Source: Modestobacter roseus (lineage in GTDB: Bacteria; Actinomycetota; Actinomycetes; Mycobacteriales; Geodermatophilaceae). Taken from it: a stretch of 64,000 nucleotides of DNA. The notes beneath the pieces are model-generated. The model was not told where the DNA came from, did not search any database, and saw only the letters and a program-made list of their open reading frames with translations. Both the position numbers and the translations under genes were made by a program. The stretch covers positions 3,348,001-3,412,000 of the forward strand of contig NZ_VLKF01000001.1 of the NCBI RefSeq assembly GCF_007994135.1. The letters are read 5' to 3'. Below, piece after piece: positions 42,476 through 51,262 of this stretch (the first letter of the stretch is position 1; each line of letters starts with the position of its first letter).

Positions 42476-43534
42476 TCAGGGTTCGACGGTCACCTTGATC
42501 GCTTCACCGTTCTGCACGATGGAGAAGGCGTCGAGCACCCGGTCCAGCGGGATGTGCTCGGTGATCAGGTCCTTGACCGGCACCTGACCGGTGGAGATGT
42601 ACTCCAGGGCGCGCTTGTTGTGCTCGGGAGCGGAGCCGTTCGCGCCGTGGATGTGCAGCTGCCGGTAGTGCACGACGTTGGAGTCGCAGGTGATCGTGGG
42701 GTTCGTCTTCGGCAGGCCGCCGAAGAAGGAGATCCGCCCGTTGCGGGCGGCCATCGCGATGGCCTGCTCCTGGGTCACGTTCGCCGCGGTCGCGGTGATG
42801 ATGACGTCGGCGCCCCGCCCGCCGGTGAGCTCCATGACCCGGGCGACGACGTCGACCTCGGCGCCGTTGATCACCTCGTCGGGCTGCACGGCGTCGGCGG
42901 ACATCTTCAGCCGCTGGGCGTTGACGTCGACCAGGATGACCCGGCCGACCTTGTGCACCCCGCGGGCGATGCGGATGTGCATGCACCCGATCGGACCGGC
43001 GCCGAAGACGACGAGGGTGTCGCCCTCCTCGATGCCGAGCAGCTCCTGGGCGTTGATGGCGCAGGCGAACGGCTCGGCGGCGGACGCCTCGTCGTAGCCG
43101 ACGTTGTCCGGGATGCGGTTCAGGCCGTCCACCTTGAGCACCTGCTCCGGGACGATCATGTACTCGGCGAACCCGCCGTCGTACTGGTAGCCGACGGAGG
43201 TCTGGTTCTCGCAGACCGCCATCCAGCCCTTCCGGCACTCGTGGCAGTGCCCGCACGGCACCGCCGCGATGACCTGCACCCGGTCACCCGGCGCCCAGCT
43301 GCTGCCGTGGGTGGCGTTGACGTCGGCGCCGACCTCCACGACCTCGCCGGCGATCTCGTGCCCGATGGTGCGCGGCGGCGTCAGGTTCTGGTGACCGTTG
43401 TGGAAGATCTTGACGTCGGTGCCGCAGGTCGAGGTGTTCTTCACCTTGATCTTGACCTCGCCCGGGCCGCACTCGGGCTCCGGGACGTCCTCGAGCCGTA
43501 CGTCCTCCGGGGCGTAGAACCGCAACGCCTTCAT
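42476..43534 (-). CDS. Zinc-dependent alcohol/polyol dehydrogenase
   Basis: 352 aa. MDR superfamily: catalytic zinc site Cys38/His59-type (NTSTCGTDVKIFHNGH, TIGHEIAGEVVEVG), structural zinc Cys cluster PCGHCHECRKGWMAVC, Rossmann VVFGAGPIGCMHIRIA. Closest in style to sorbitol, galactitol-phosphate and threonine dehydrogenases. It is divergent from the mannitol-type PTS gene across 280 nt, so it may oxidise the polyol phosphate delivered by that transporter; no MtlD of the usual type is in the window. Confidence 0.88.
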   Translation of the reverse strand: MKALRFYAPEDVRLEDVPEPECGPGEVKIKVKNTSTCGTDVKIFHNGHQNLTPPRTIGHEIAGEVVEVGADVNATHGSSWAPGDRVQVIAAVPCGHCHECRKGWMAVCENQTSVGYQYDGGFAEYMIVPEQVLKVDGLNRIPDNVGYDEASAAEPFACAINAQELLGIEEGDTLVVFGAGPIGCMHIRIARGVHKVGRVILVDVNAQRLKMSADAVQPDEVINGAEVDVVARVMELTGGRGADVIITATAANVTQEQAIAMAARNGRISFFGGLPKTNPTITCDSNVVHYRQLHIHGANGSAPEHNKRALEYISTGQVPVKDLITEHIPLDRVLDAFSIVQNGEAIKVTVEP

Positions 43535-43677
43535 GTCGTCCTCCGGGGTGCTGTGTCGATGAGTGACGCCGTCCGGCGCCGGGGGCTGCCCACTGGCTGG
43601 ATGCGTCGATCACTGTAGGACGGCGTCGCCGCACCCGGATGAGTGGATCTCTCTGCGTTCACGTTTGTTTGGACCCC

Positions 43678-43706
43678 TTGACCCGGCCTACGCGGGCGGA
43701 TATACA
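43678..43706 (+). promoter_or_regulatory. Promoter of the PTS gene
   Basis: TTGACC (43678-43683), 17 nt, TATACA (43701-43706). A near-consensus sigma-70 promoter, notable in this GC-rich context. It predicts a leader of about 100 nt. The T-rich stretch ACGTTTGTTTGG just upstream (43661-43672) could be a regulator site. Confidence 0.7.
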
Positions 43707-43814
43707 GGCATACGCAGATTCTGGTGATCGGCGTCACAGCACCGCACACACAGTCCACCCGCCCGAACGACCCCTGTCGATCGCGGTTGCAGATCCAGCC
43801 CAGGAGGGTCCTTC

Positions 43815-45893
43815 ATGGCCACGACCACCCGTCCAGCCGCGCGCTCGGGAGGGATGCGACTGCACGTCCAGCGGTTCGGCACCTTCCTGTCCAACATGGT
43901 GCTGCCCAACATCGGCGCGTTCATCGCCTGGGGGCTGATCACCGCCCTCTTCATCGAGACCGGCTGGATCACCCTGATCGGTGACGCGCTGGGCTACACC
44001 GGTGGCTACGGCTTCGTCGAGGACCTCGGCGCCTGGGGCTCCGGCGCCGAGGGCACCGGGATCGTCGGCCCGATGATCACCTACCTCCTGCCGCTGCTCA
44101 TCGGCTACACCGGCGGCCGGATGATGTACGACGACAACCTCCGCGGCGGCGTCGTCGGTGCCATCGCCACCATGGGCGCCATCACCGGCGCCGAGGGCAC
44201 GCCGATGTTTCTGGGCGCCATGATCATGGGGCCGCTCGGCGGCTGGTCGATGAAGAAGCTCGATGCACTGTGGGCGCACAAGATCCGCCCCGGCTTCGAG
44301 ATGCTGGTCAACAACTTCTCCGCCGGCATCTGGGGCGGCTTCCTCGCCGTCATCGGCTTCGTGCTCGCCGGCCCGCTGGTGCAGGCCTTCAGCAACCTCG
44401 CCTCCGACCTCGTCGACGTCCTGGTCGAGAACAGCCTGCTGCCGCTGACCTCGATCTTCATCGAGCCGGCCAAGGTCCTGTTCCTGAACAACGCGATCAA
44501 CCAGGGCATCCTCACCCCGCTGGGCACCACCGAGGCGGCCGAGGTCGGCCAGTCGATCCTGTTCCTGCTGGAGGCCAACCCCGGCCCCGGCCTGGGCCTG
44601 CTGCTCGCCTTCGCCGTCTTCGGCCGCGGCGTCGCCAAGGCCTCGGCGCCCGGCGCGATCCTCATCCAGTTCGTCGGTGGGATCCACGAGATCTACTTCC
44701 CCTACGTGCTGGCCAAGCCGAAGCTGATCGCCGCGGTCATCCTCGGCGGCATGGCCGGCGTGGCCACCAACCTGCTCTTCGGCTCGGGCCTGCGCTCGCC
44801 GGCCTCCCCCGGCTCGATCATCGCCGTCTGGGCGGCCTCCCCACCCAGCGCCCTGCTCGGCGTCACCGCCTCGGTGATCGTCGCCGCCGGTGTCACCTTC
44901 GTCGTCGCCGCCTTCCTGCTGAAGCTGGACAAGGACGACGACGGTGATCTGACCGCCGCGACCGCGGCGATGGAGGCCAACAAGGGGAAGAAGTCCTCGG
45001 TCGCCTCGGCCCTGGCCGGCGCCGGGGCGGCCCGCACCGACGGCCCGATCCGCTCGATCGTGTTCGCCTGCGACGCCGGCATGGGCTCCTCCGCCATGGG
45101 CGCCTCGGTGCTCCGCAAGAAGGTGCACAGCGCCGGCTTCGACGACGTCACCGTGGTCAACAAGGCCATCTCCAACCTGACCGACGACTACGACCTCGTC
45201 GTCACCCACGAGGACCTGACCGACCGGGCCCAGCAGAAGACCGGGTCGGCGGTGCACGTGTCGGTGTCGGACTTCATGTCCAGCCCGCGCTACGACGAGA
45301 TCGTCGAGATGCTGAAGCGGACCAACGCCGCGCCCACGGCCGAGGCGGCCACCGCCGCCGCCGCGCCCGACGGTGCCGCCGTCCCCGGGCGCCATGCCAC
45401 CGCCCCTGCCGCGGACGGCGGCCTCGGCCGGCTGACCGGCGACGGGCACGACGCCGGCAGCGAGGTGCTCGCCGTCGAGAGCATCGTGCTGGAGGGCACG
45501 GCCACGAGCCGCGACGAGGCGATCACCGAGGCCGGCGAGCTGCTGGTCGCAGCCGGCGCCGTCGACCCTGCCTACGTGCAGGCCATGCACGAGCGGGAGA
45601 CCTCGGTGTCGACCTACATGGGCAACGGGCTGGCGCTGCCGCACGGCACGAACGAGGCGAAGCCGGCCATCCGGCGCACCGCGATCTCCTTCGTGCGCCA
45701 CGCCCGGGGCGTCGACTGGAACGGCAAGGAGGTCTCGTTCGTGATCGGCGTCGCCGGCGCCGGGGACGACCACCTCAAGCTGCTCGGCCGGATCGCGGAG
45801 GTGTTCGTCGACCCCGCGCAGGTCGCTCGGCTGGAGGCGGCGCAGAGCCCGGCCGACGTCCTGGCCGTGCTCGGTTCGCTGCAGCCCGCGTAG
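43815..45893 (+). CDS. mtlA: PTS mannitol-type transporter, IIC-IIB-IIA fusion
   Basis: 692 aa. IIC membrane domain (about 15-380) with PNIGAFIAWGLITALF, MGAITGAEGTPMFLGAMIMGPLGG and GGIHEIYFPYVL (the GIxE motif binding the polyol). IIB domain (about 410-505) with phospho-Cys419 in FACDAGMGSSAMG. Ala/Pro linker, then IIA (about 550-690) with phospho-His610 in LALPHGTNEAK. A complete one-chain mannitol permease that phosphorylates its substrate during uptake; EI and HPr must be encoded elsewhere. AGGAGG precedes the ATG. Ends in TAG, followed by a strong terminator. Confidence 0.93.
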   Translation: MATTTRPAARSGGMRLHVQRFGTFLSNMVLPNIGAFIAWGLITALFIETGWITLIGDALGYTGGYGFVEDLGAWGSGAEGTGIVGPMITYLLPLLIGYTGGRMMYDDNLRGGVVGAIATMGAITGAEGTPMFLGAMIMGPLGGWSMKKLDALWAHKIRPGFEMLVNNFSAGIWGGFLAVIGFVLAGPLVQAFSNLASDLVDVLVENSLLPLTSIFIEPAKVLFLNNAINQGILTPLGTTEAAEVGQSILFLLEANPGPGLGLLLAFAVFGRGVAKASAPGAILIQFVGGIHEIYFPYVLAKPKLIAAVILGGMAGVATNLLFGSGLRSPASPGSIIAVWAASPPSALLGVTASVIVAAGVTFVVAAFLLKLDKDDDGDLTAATAAMEANKGKKSSVASALAGAGAARTDGPIRSIVFACDAGMGSSAMGASVLRKKVHSAGFDDVTVVNKAISNLTDDYDLVVTHEDLTDRAQQKTGSAVHVSVSDFMSSPRYDEIVEMLKRTNAAPTAEAATAAAAPDGAAVPGRHATAPAADGGLGRLTGDGHDAGSEVLAVESIVLEGTATSRDEAITEAGELLVAAGAVDPAYVQAMHERETSVSTYMGNGLALPHGTNEAKPAIRRTAISFVRHARGVDWNGKEVSFVIGVAGAGDDHLKLLGRIAEVFVDPAQVARLEAAQSPADVLAVLGSLQPA

Positions 45894-45910
45894 GCGACCA
45901 GCACCCACGA

Positions 45911-45952
45911 CGCCACCGGCCCGGTCCCCCGAGGGGGGCCGGGCCGGTGGCG
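45911..45952. terminator. Bidirectional terminator hairpin
   Basis: About 19-20 bp GC stem (CGCCACCGGCCCGG paired with CCGGGCCGGTGGCG) with a short loop, between convergent mtlA and the DUF2277 gene. Confidence 0.8.
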
Positions 45953-46222
45953 TCAGCGGGCGTAGCGGGCCGCAGAGCGGGCGCGGGCCTGGGCGGCGAG
46001 CACCTCGCGGTCCCGGGGCGGCGCGGTGGTGACCAGGTCGGCGAGCAGGTGCTCGGTGGCGTGCGCGATCTCCTCGACCGCCCGGTCGAACGCCGCCTGG
46101 TTCGCCTGCGAGGGCTTGGCCGACCCGCTGACCTTGCGCACGTACTGCAGCGCCGCCGCCCGGACCTCGTCGGAGGTGGTGGCGGGCGCCAGGTTGTGCA
46201 GGACGTGGATGTTCCGACACAT
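45953..46222 (-). CDS. DUF2277 family protein
   Basis: 89 aa. DUF2277 signature at the N-terminus: MCRNIHVLHNLAP, then ATTSDEVRAAALQYVRKVSG and QAAFDRAVEEIAHAT. Small cytosolic helical protein of unknown function. It is just downstream of the acyl-CoA dehydrogenase start region, on the same strand as and 17 nt before that gene's 3' end, so it likely starts its own transcript. Confidence 0.85.
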   Translation of the reverse strand: MCRNIHVLHNLAPATTSDEVRAAALQYVRKVSGSAKPSQANQAAFDRAVEEIAHATEHLLADLVTTAPPRDREVLAAQARARSAARYAR

Positions 46223-46239
46223 GCCCGGCAGCGTAGGAC

Positions 46240-47412
46240 TCAGCGGGTGACGACGGTGGTCCGCTCGTCGCCGCCACGGGCCAGGGCGCGGCTGATCACC
46301 AGGCGCTGGATCTGGTTGGTGCCCTCGAAGATCTGCATGACCTTCGCCTCGCGCATGTACCGCTCGACCGGGAAGTCGCGGGTGTAGCCGTAGCCGCCGA
46401 GCACCTGGACGGCGTCGGTGGTCACCTTCATCGCGTTGTCGGTGGCCACCAGCTTGGCGATCGAGGCCTGCCGCCCGTACGGCCGGCCGGCGTCGCGCAG
46501 CCGGGCGGCGGCCAGGTAGGTGGCCCGGGCGGTCTCCACGGCGGCGGCCATGTCGGCGAGCAGGAACCCCAGCCCCTGGTGCTCGATGATCGGTTTGCCG
46601 AAGGTCTCCCGCTCCGCGGCGTAGGCGACCGCGTCGTCCAGCGCTCGCTGGGCGAGGCCGGTGGCGACGGCGGCGATCCCCAGCCGCCCGGCATCCAGCC
46701 CGGCGAGGGCGATCGACAGCCCCTCGCCCTCCGCGCCCACCCGGCGGCCGGCGTCGACCCGCACGCCGTCGAACCGCATGGTGGCCGTGGTCGAGCCGGT
46801 GAGCCCCATCTTGCGCTCGGCGGGGTCCGCGGACAGCCCGGCGGCGTCCGCGGGCACGAGGAAGCAGGAGATGCCGCGGGCGCCGTCGTCGGAGGTGCGG
46901 GCCATCACCGTGTAGAAGTCGGCGTGGCCGCCGTGGGTGGTCCAGGCCTTCTCGCCGGTGAGCACGTACGAGTCGCCGTCCCGCACGGCCCGGGTGCGCA
47001 TCGCCGCGGGGTCGGAGCCGGCGTGCGGCTCGGAGAGGCAGTAGGCGCCCAGCTGCTCACCGCCCAGCAGGTCGGGCAGCCACGCCTGCTGCTCGGGCGT
47101 GCCCCGGGTGGCCAGCGCGAAGCAGGACAGCCCGTGCACGCTCACCCCGACGCCGACGCTGGCCCAGGCGGCGGCGATCTCCTCGAGCACCTGCAGGTAC
47201 ACCTCGAGGGACTGCCCGCCGCCGCCCAGCTCCTCGGGGTAGGGCAGGCCGAGCAGCCCGGCCCGGCCGAGGGTGCGGAACACCTCGCGCGGGAACTCCT
47301 CGTCGGCCTCCGCGGCCGCGGCCCGGGGAGCCAGCTCGGCGCGGGCCAGCTCCCGGGTCAGGTCGAGCAGGTCCGCGGCCTCCTGGGTGGGCACGAGACG
47401 GGCGACGGGCAC
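46240..47412 (-). CDS. Acyl-CoA dehydrogenase
   Basis: 390 aa. Complete family features: YCLSEPHAGSDPAAMRT, LTGEKAWTTHGGHADFYTVMART, GRLGIAAVATGLAQRALDDAV, and catalytic Glu in VMQIFEGTNQIQRLVI near residue 368. The position of the Glu is that of short/medium-chain enzymes. FAD-dependent alpha,beta-oxidation of an acyl-CoA. Divergent from a TetR gene with paired operator-like repeats in between, the layout of FadR/KstR-like control. Confidence 0.93.
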   Translation of the reverse strand: MPVARLVPTQEAADLLDLTRELARAELAPRAAAAEADEEFPREVFRTLGRAGLLGLPYPEELGGGGQSLEVYLQVLEEIAAAWASVGVGVSVHGLSCFALATRGTPEQQAWLPDLLGGEQLGAYCLSEPHAGSDPAAMRTRAVRDGDSYVLTGEKAWTTHGGHADFYTVMARTSDDGARGISCFLVPADAAGLSADPAERKMGLTGSTTATMRFDGVRVDAGRRVGAEGEGLSIALAGLDAGRLGIAAVATGLAQRALDDAVAYAAERETFGKPIIEHQGLGFLLADMAAAVETARATYLAAARLRDAGRPYGRQASIAKLVATDNAMKVTTDAVQVLGGYGYTRDFPVERYMREAKVMQIFEGTNQIQRLVISRALARGGDERTTVVTR

Positions 47413-47445
47413 GGGCGATACCTCCGGGACGACGGTGTCCTGCCA

Positions 47446-47475
47446 GCAGTACTGCAGGACGGTACGCAGTACTGG
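47446..47475. promoter_or_regulatory. TetR operator candidates in the divergent region
   Basis: GCAGTACTGC (47446-47455, a perfect palindrome) and GCAGTACTGG (47466-47475), start-to-start 20 bp; the outer CTGCC/GGCAG flanks extend the symmetry. They lie between the acyl-CoA dehydrogenase and TetR genes. Confidence 0.6.
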
Positions 47476-47532
47476 CAGCGGTCGTCGAGGTCAGCGCCGT
47501 TGTTACCCTCCGGTACCCCCGAGGGAGGCACG

Positions 47533-48123
47533 ATGACGTCGCTGGACACCCGCAGCCCCCGCGCCACGGCCCGGCGCGCGGAGCTGCTGGACCACCTGGT
47601 CGAGCTGATGCTCGCCGAGGGGTTCGCGGCGTTCACCCTCGACGAGCTGGCCCGCCGGCTGCACTGCTCCAAGAGCACGCTCTACGGCATCGCGGCCAGC
47701 AAGGAGCAACTGGTCGTCGCCGGGGTGAAGCGGTTCTTCCAGCGCGCGACCACCGCCGTCGAGGAGCAGGCCGCCGCTCCGGCCGACCACCGCGAGCGGA
47801 TCAGTGCCTACCTGCTCGCCGTCGCCGCGCAGCTGCAGCCGGCCTCCCCCACCTTCTTCGCCGATCTCGCCGCCTTCGCCCCCGCGCGGGACATCTACCA
47901 GCACAACACCCGCACGGCCGCCGCCCGGGTGCAGCGCCTGGTCGCCGAGGGGGTGGCCGCCGGCACCATCCGCCCGGTGCACGCCTCGTTCGTCGGGACG
48001 GCGGTGGCGCAGGTGATGGCCGCGATCCACCGGGGCGACGTCCGCGCCGCGACCGGCCTGGACGACGCCGCCGCCTACCGGGAGCTCGCCGACCTCGTCG
48101 TCGCCGGCGTCGCCCCGCGCTGA
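47533..48123 (+). CDS. TetR-family transcriptional regulator
   Basis: 196 aa, ATG behind GGGAGG. N-terminal HTH: LAEGFAAFTLDELARRLHCSKSTLYGIAASKEQL (about 28-62), C-terminal ligand domain helical. Most likely represses itself and the divergent acyl-CoA dehydrogenase through the repeats at 47446-47475, with an acyl-CoA as likely effector (inference). Confidence 0.9.
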   Translation: MTSLDTRSPRATARRAELLDHLVELMLAEGFAAFTLDELARRLHCSKSTLYGIAASKEQLVVAGVKRFFQRATTAVEEQAAAPADHRERISAYLLAVAAQLQPASPTFFADLAAFAPARDIYQHNTRTAAARVQRLVAEGVAAGTIRPVHASFVGTAVAQVMAAIHRGDVRAATGLDDAAAYRELADLVVAGVAPR

Positions 48124-48201
48124 CCCGGCCGAAGGGCCCCGCGGGCGGGCGCGGAGCCGTCTCGCCCACCCCACCGGCTGCCGCCCGGCCCGACCGGTGG
48201 G

Positions 48202-48220
48202 TAAGGTGAGCCTTCCCTGC
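48202..48220. promoter_or_regulatory. Iron box (IdeR/DmdR type)
   Basis: TAAGGTGAGCCTTCCCTGC matches 14 of 19 positions of the actinobacterial iron box TWAGGTTAGSCTAACCTWA. 49 nt upstream of the siderophore permease gene, so expression is probably repressed by iron-loaded IdeR. Confidence 0.65.
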
Positions 48221-48268
48221 CTGTCCGGGGTGTCGGCACGCCCCAGTCCACCGCCCCAGGAGCAGCCC

Positions 48269-49333
48269 GTGGCGCAGCGCACCGCCACCGCCGTTCCCTC
48301 GGCGGCCGCCGAACCCCGCCGCGGACTGCTCCACGGCGCGTTCACCCGCACGCTGGGGCTGTGGCTGCTGCTGGCCCTGACCGTGGTGGCCTGCGTCCTC
48401 AGCATCACCGTCGGCACCCGGTCCATCGGCCTGGGCACCGTCTGGCAGGCGCTGACCGACGCCTCCACCCCGGGCGACGAGACGCTGATCATCCGGGAGC
48501 TGCGGGTGCCGCGCACGCTGCTGGGCGTGCTCGCCGGGGTCAGCCTGGGTGTCGCCGGCGCGCTCATGCAGGGGCACACCCGCAACCCCCTGGGCGACCC
48601 GGGGCTGCTCGGGGTGACCGCGGGCGCGTCGTTCGCCGTGGTGCTCTCCATCTGGCTGCTGGGGCTCAGCACGCCGGGGGGCTACGTCTGGTTCGCCCTG
48701 GTCGGCGCCCTGCTGGGCAGCGTCACCGTCTACGCGATCGGCTCCGCCGGCCCGGGCGGGTCCACCCCGGTGACCCTGGCGCTGGCCGGCGCCGCGCTGA
48801 CCGCGCTGCTCTACGCCCTGATCCAGGCGATCACCATCCGCGAGACGACGGCGCTGGACGCCTACCGCTTCTGGGTGGTCGGCGCGCTGGCCGGCCGGGA
48901 CGCCGAGGTCGCCGCACAGGTCGCCCCGTTCATCGTCGTCGGCCTGGTGCTCGCCCTGGTCAACGCGCCGGCGCTCAACCTGCTCGGGCTGGGTGAGGAC
49001 GTCGCCCGCGGGCTGGGCACCCGGATCTGGCTGGCCCGCAGCGTCGGGCTGGCGTCGATCACGCTGCTGGCCGGCGCGGCGACCGCCGCCTGCGGGCCGA
49101 TCGTCTTCGTCGGGCTGGTCGTGCCGCACGTCGCCCGCGCGGTCACCGGCCCCGACCACCGCTGGCTGATCCCGTACTCCGCCCTGCTGGGCGCGATCTT
49201 CCTGCTGCTGGCCGACGTGCTCGGCCGCGTCGTCGCCCGCCCCGGCGAGCTGCAGGTCGGCATCGTGCTCGCCGTCGTCGGCGCACCGTTCTTCATCGCC
49301 CTGGTCCGCCGGCGGAAGCTGGCCGCGCTGTGA
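48269..49333 (+). CDS. Iron-siderophore ABC transporter permease (FecCD), first subunit
   Basis: 354 aa from GTG 48269 with AGGAG 6 nt upstream; an in-frame ATG at 48197 lies within the iron-box region and would overlap the operator. About nine to ten membrane helices. Family motifs: RVPRTLLGVLAGVSLGVAGALMQGHTRNPLGDPGLLGVTAGA and GPIVFVGLVVPHVAR. FepD/FecC-like. First of three coupled genes; no binding protein gene is in this operon, so it must be elsewhere. Confidence 0.93.
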   Translation: MAQRTATAVPSAAAEPRRGLLHGAFTRTLGLWLLLALTVVACVLSITVGTRSIGLGTVWQALTDASTPGDETLIIRELRVPRTLLGVLAGVSLGVAGALMQGHTRNPLGDPGLLGVTAGASFAVVLSIWLLGLSTPGGYVWFALVGALLGSVTVYAIGSAGPGGSTPVTLALAGAALTALLYALIQAITIRETTALDAYRFWVVGALAGRDAEVAAQVAPFIVVGLVLALVNAPALNLLGLGEDVARGLGTRIWLARSVGLASITLLAGAATAACGPIVFVGLVVPHVARAVTGPDHRWLIPYSALLGAIFLLLADVLGRVVARPGELQVGIVLAVVGAPFFIALVRRRKLAAL

Positions 49334-50415
49334 CGCTCGCGCCGCCCACCCGTGCCCCCGAGCGCTCCCCCGCCCGGCGGGCGGTGCGGGTGGGGCCGTT
49401 CTCCGCCGTCTACCGGCCCCGGCAGCTCGCCGTCCCGGTGGCGGTGCTCGCCGCGCTGGTCGTGGTCAGCGCGCTCAACCTGGGCCGCGGCGACTACCCG
49501 ATCAGCGTGCCGGAGGTGCTCGGCACCCTGGTCGGCGCCGGCGACGACACCCAGCGGTTCATCGTGCTGGAGCTGCGGGCGCCCCGGATCGCCGTCGGGC
49601 TGCTGGTCGGGGTGGCCCTGGGGGTCTCCGGGGCGCTGTTCCAGACCTTCGCCCGCAACCCGCTGGCCAGCCCGGACATCCTCGGGGTCACCGGCGGGGC
49701 GGCGGTCGGCGCCGTCGGGGTCATCGTGCTGGGCGGCACCGGCGCCGGGGCACTGCTGGGCGGGGTCGGGATCCCGGCCGCGGCGCTGCTCAGCGGCCTG
49801 CTCACCGCCGGGTTGATCTTCGGGCTGGCCTGGCGCAAGGGCATCGACGGCTACCGGCTGGTGCTGGTCGGCATCGGGCTGGCCGCGTTCGCCCAGGCCC
49901 TGATCGCCTACCTGCTCACCCGCAGCGACATCAACGACGCCGCCGCGGCCAACGTGTGGCTCACCGGATCGCTGAACGGCCGGGGCTGGGACCAGGCCGC
50001 GCCGCTGGCGCTGGCCCTGGTGGTGCTGCTGCCCGCCGCGCTCGCCCTGAGCCGGGCGCTCGGCGTGCTGCAGTTCGGCGACGACACCGCCCGGGCGCTC
50101 GGCGTGCGGGTGGGTCCGGCGCAGGGCGTGGTCGTGCTCGTCGCCGTGGCGCTGGCCGCCTTCGCCGTCTCCGCCGCCGGCCCGATCAACTTCGTCGCGC
50201 TGGTGGTGCCGCAGGTGGCCCTGCGCCTCACCGGCGGCTCCCGCCCCCCGGTGGTCGCCTCGGCGCTGCTCGGCGCCCTGCTGCTGATCGGCAGCGACCT
50301 GGTGGCCCGCACCGTGCTGCCCGACTCGTTCCCCGTGGGGGTGGTGACCGCCGTGGTCGGCGCCCCCTACCTGCTCTGGCTCCTCGTCCGCGGAAGGCGG
50401 CGATCGACCCTGTGA
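49330..50415 (+). CDS. Iron-siderophore ABC transporter permease (FecCD), second subunit
   Basis: 361 aa, GTG overlapping the first permease stop. Same fold as its neighbour: RAPRIAVGLLVGVALGVSGALFQTFARNPLASPDILGVTGG and GPINFVALVVPQVALRLTGG. FepG/FecD-like; forms the membrane heterodimer with the preceding subunit. Confidence 0.93.
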   Translation: MTLAPPTRAPERSPARRAVRVGPFSAVYRPRQLAVPVAVLAALVVVSALNLGRGDYPISVPEVLGTLVGAGDDTQRFIVLELRAPRIAVGLLVGVALGVSGALFQTFARNPLASPDILGVTGGAAVGAVGVIVLGGTGAGALLGGVGIPAAALLSGLLTAGLIFGLAWRKGIDGYRLVLVGIGLAAFAQALIAYLLTRSDINDAAAANVWLTGSLNGRGWDQAAPLALALVVLLPAALALSRALGVLQFGDDTARALGVRVGPAQGVVVLVAVALAAFAVSAAGPINFVALVVPQVALRLTGGSRPPVVASALLGALLLIGSDLVARTVLPDSFPVGVVTAVVGAPYLLWLLVRGRRRSTL

Positions 50416-51248
50416 CTGCCTCACCCACCCTCGCCCGCGACGCCTCCCGCCCCGACGCGCCCCCGGTGCGGCTCGCCGCCGACGGCGTCCGGCTCGCCTA
50501 CGGCGAGAAGGTCGTCGTCGACTCCCTCGACCTCGAGCTCACCGACGGGTCGTTCACCGCGATCGTCGGCCCGAACGGCTGCGGCAAGTCCACCCTGCTC
50601 AAGGCGCTCGGCCGGCTGCTGCGCCCCACCGGCGGCACGGTGCTGCTCGACGGCCGGGCGATCACCGCCACCCCGACCCGCGAGGTGGCCAAGGTCCTCG
50701 GCCTGCTGCCGCAGACCCCGCTGGCCCCGGAGGGGCTGACCGTCGCCGACCTGGTGGCCCGGGGCCGGCACCCGCACCAGAGCTGGCTGCGGCAGTGGTC
50801 CTCCGACGACGAGGCGGTGGTCGCCGAGGCGCTGCGCTGGACCGACATGGCCGAGCTGGCCGACTCCCCCGTCGACGCGCTGTCGGGCGGGCAGCGGCAG
50901 CGGGCGTGGATATCCATGGCCCTGGCCCAGGGCACCGACCTGCTGCTGCTCGACGAACCGACCACCTACCTCGACCTCGCCCACCAGGTCGACGTCCTCG
51001 AGCTGGTCGGCCGGCTGCACGCCGAGCGCGGCCGCACGGTGGTCGTGGTGCTGCACGACCTCAACCTGGCGGCGCGCTACGCGCAGCGGCTGGTGGCGAT
51101 GAAGGACGGCGTGCTGGTTGCGGCCGGCACGCCGGCGGAGGTGCTCACCGAGGAGTTGCTCGCCGACGTCTTCGAGCTGGAGGCCCGGGTCGTGCCCGAC
51201 CCGGTCACCGGCACCCCGATGGTGGTGCCGGTCCGCCGACTGCGGTGA
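50412..51248 (+). CDS. Iron-siderophore ABC transporter ATP-binding protein (FepC type)
   Basis: 278 aa, GTG overlapping the second permease stop. Walker A GPNGCGKSTLL (about 54), signature ALSGGQRQRAW, Walker B LLLLDEPTTYLDLAH, switch His in VLHDLNLAARYA. Completes the importer; cytoplasmic ATPase. Last gene of the operon. Confidence 0.94.
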   Translation: MTASPTLARDASRPDAPPVRLAADGVRLAYGEKVVVDSLDLELTDGSFTAIVGPNGCGKSTLLKALGRLLRPTGGTVLLDGRAITATPTREVAKVLGLLPQTPLAPEGLTVADLVARGRHPHQSWLRQWSSDDEAVVAEALRWTDMAELADSPVDALSGGQRQRAWISMALAQGTDLLLLDEPTTYLDLAHQVDVLELVGRLHAERGRTVVVVLHDLNLAARYAQRLVAMKDGVLVAAGTPAEVLTEELLADVFELEARVVPDPVTGTPMVVPVRRLR

Positions 51249-51262
51249 CCTCGCCCCGCCGG

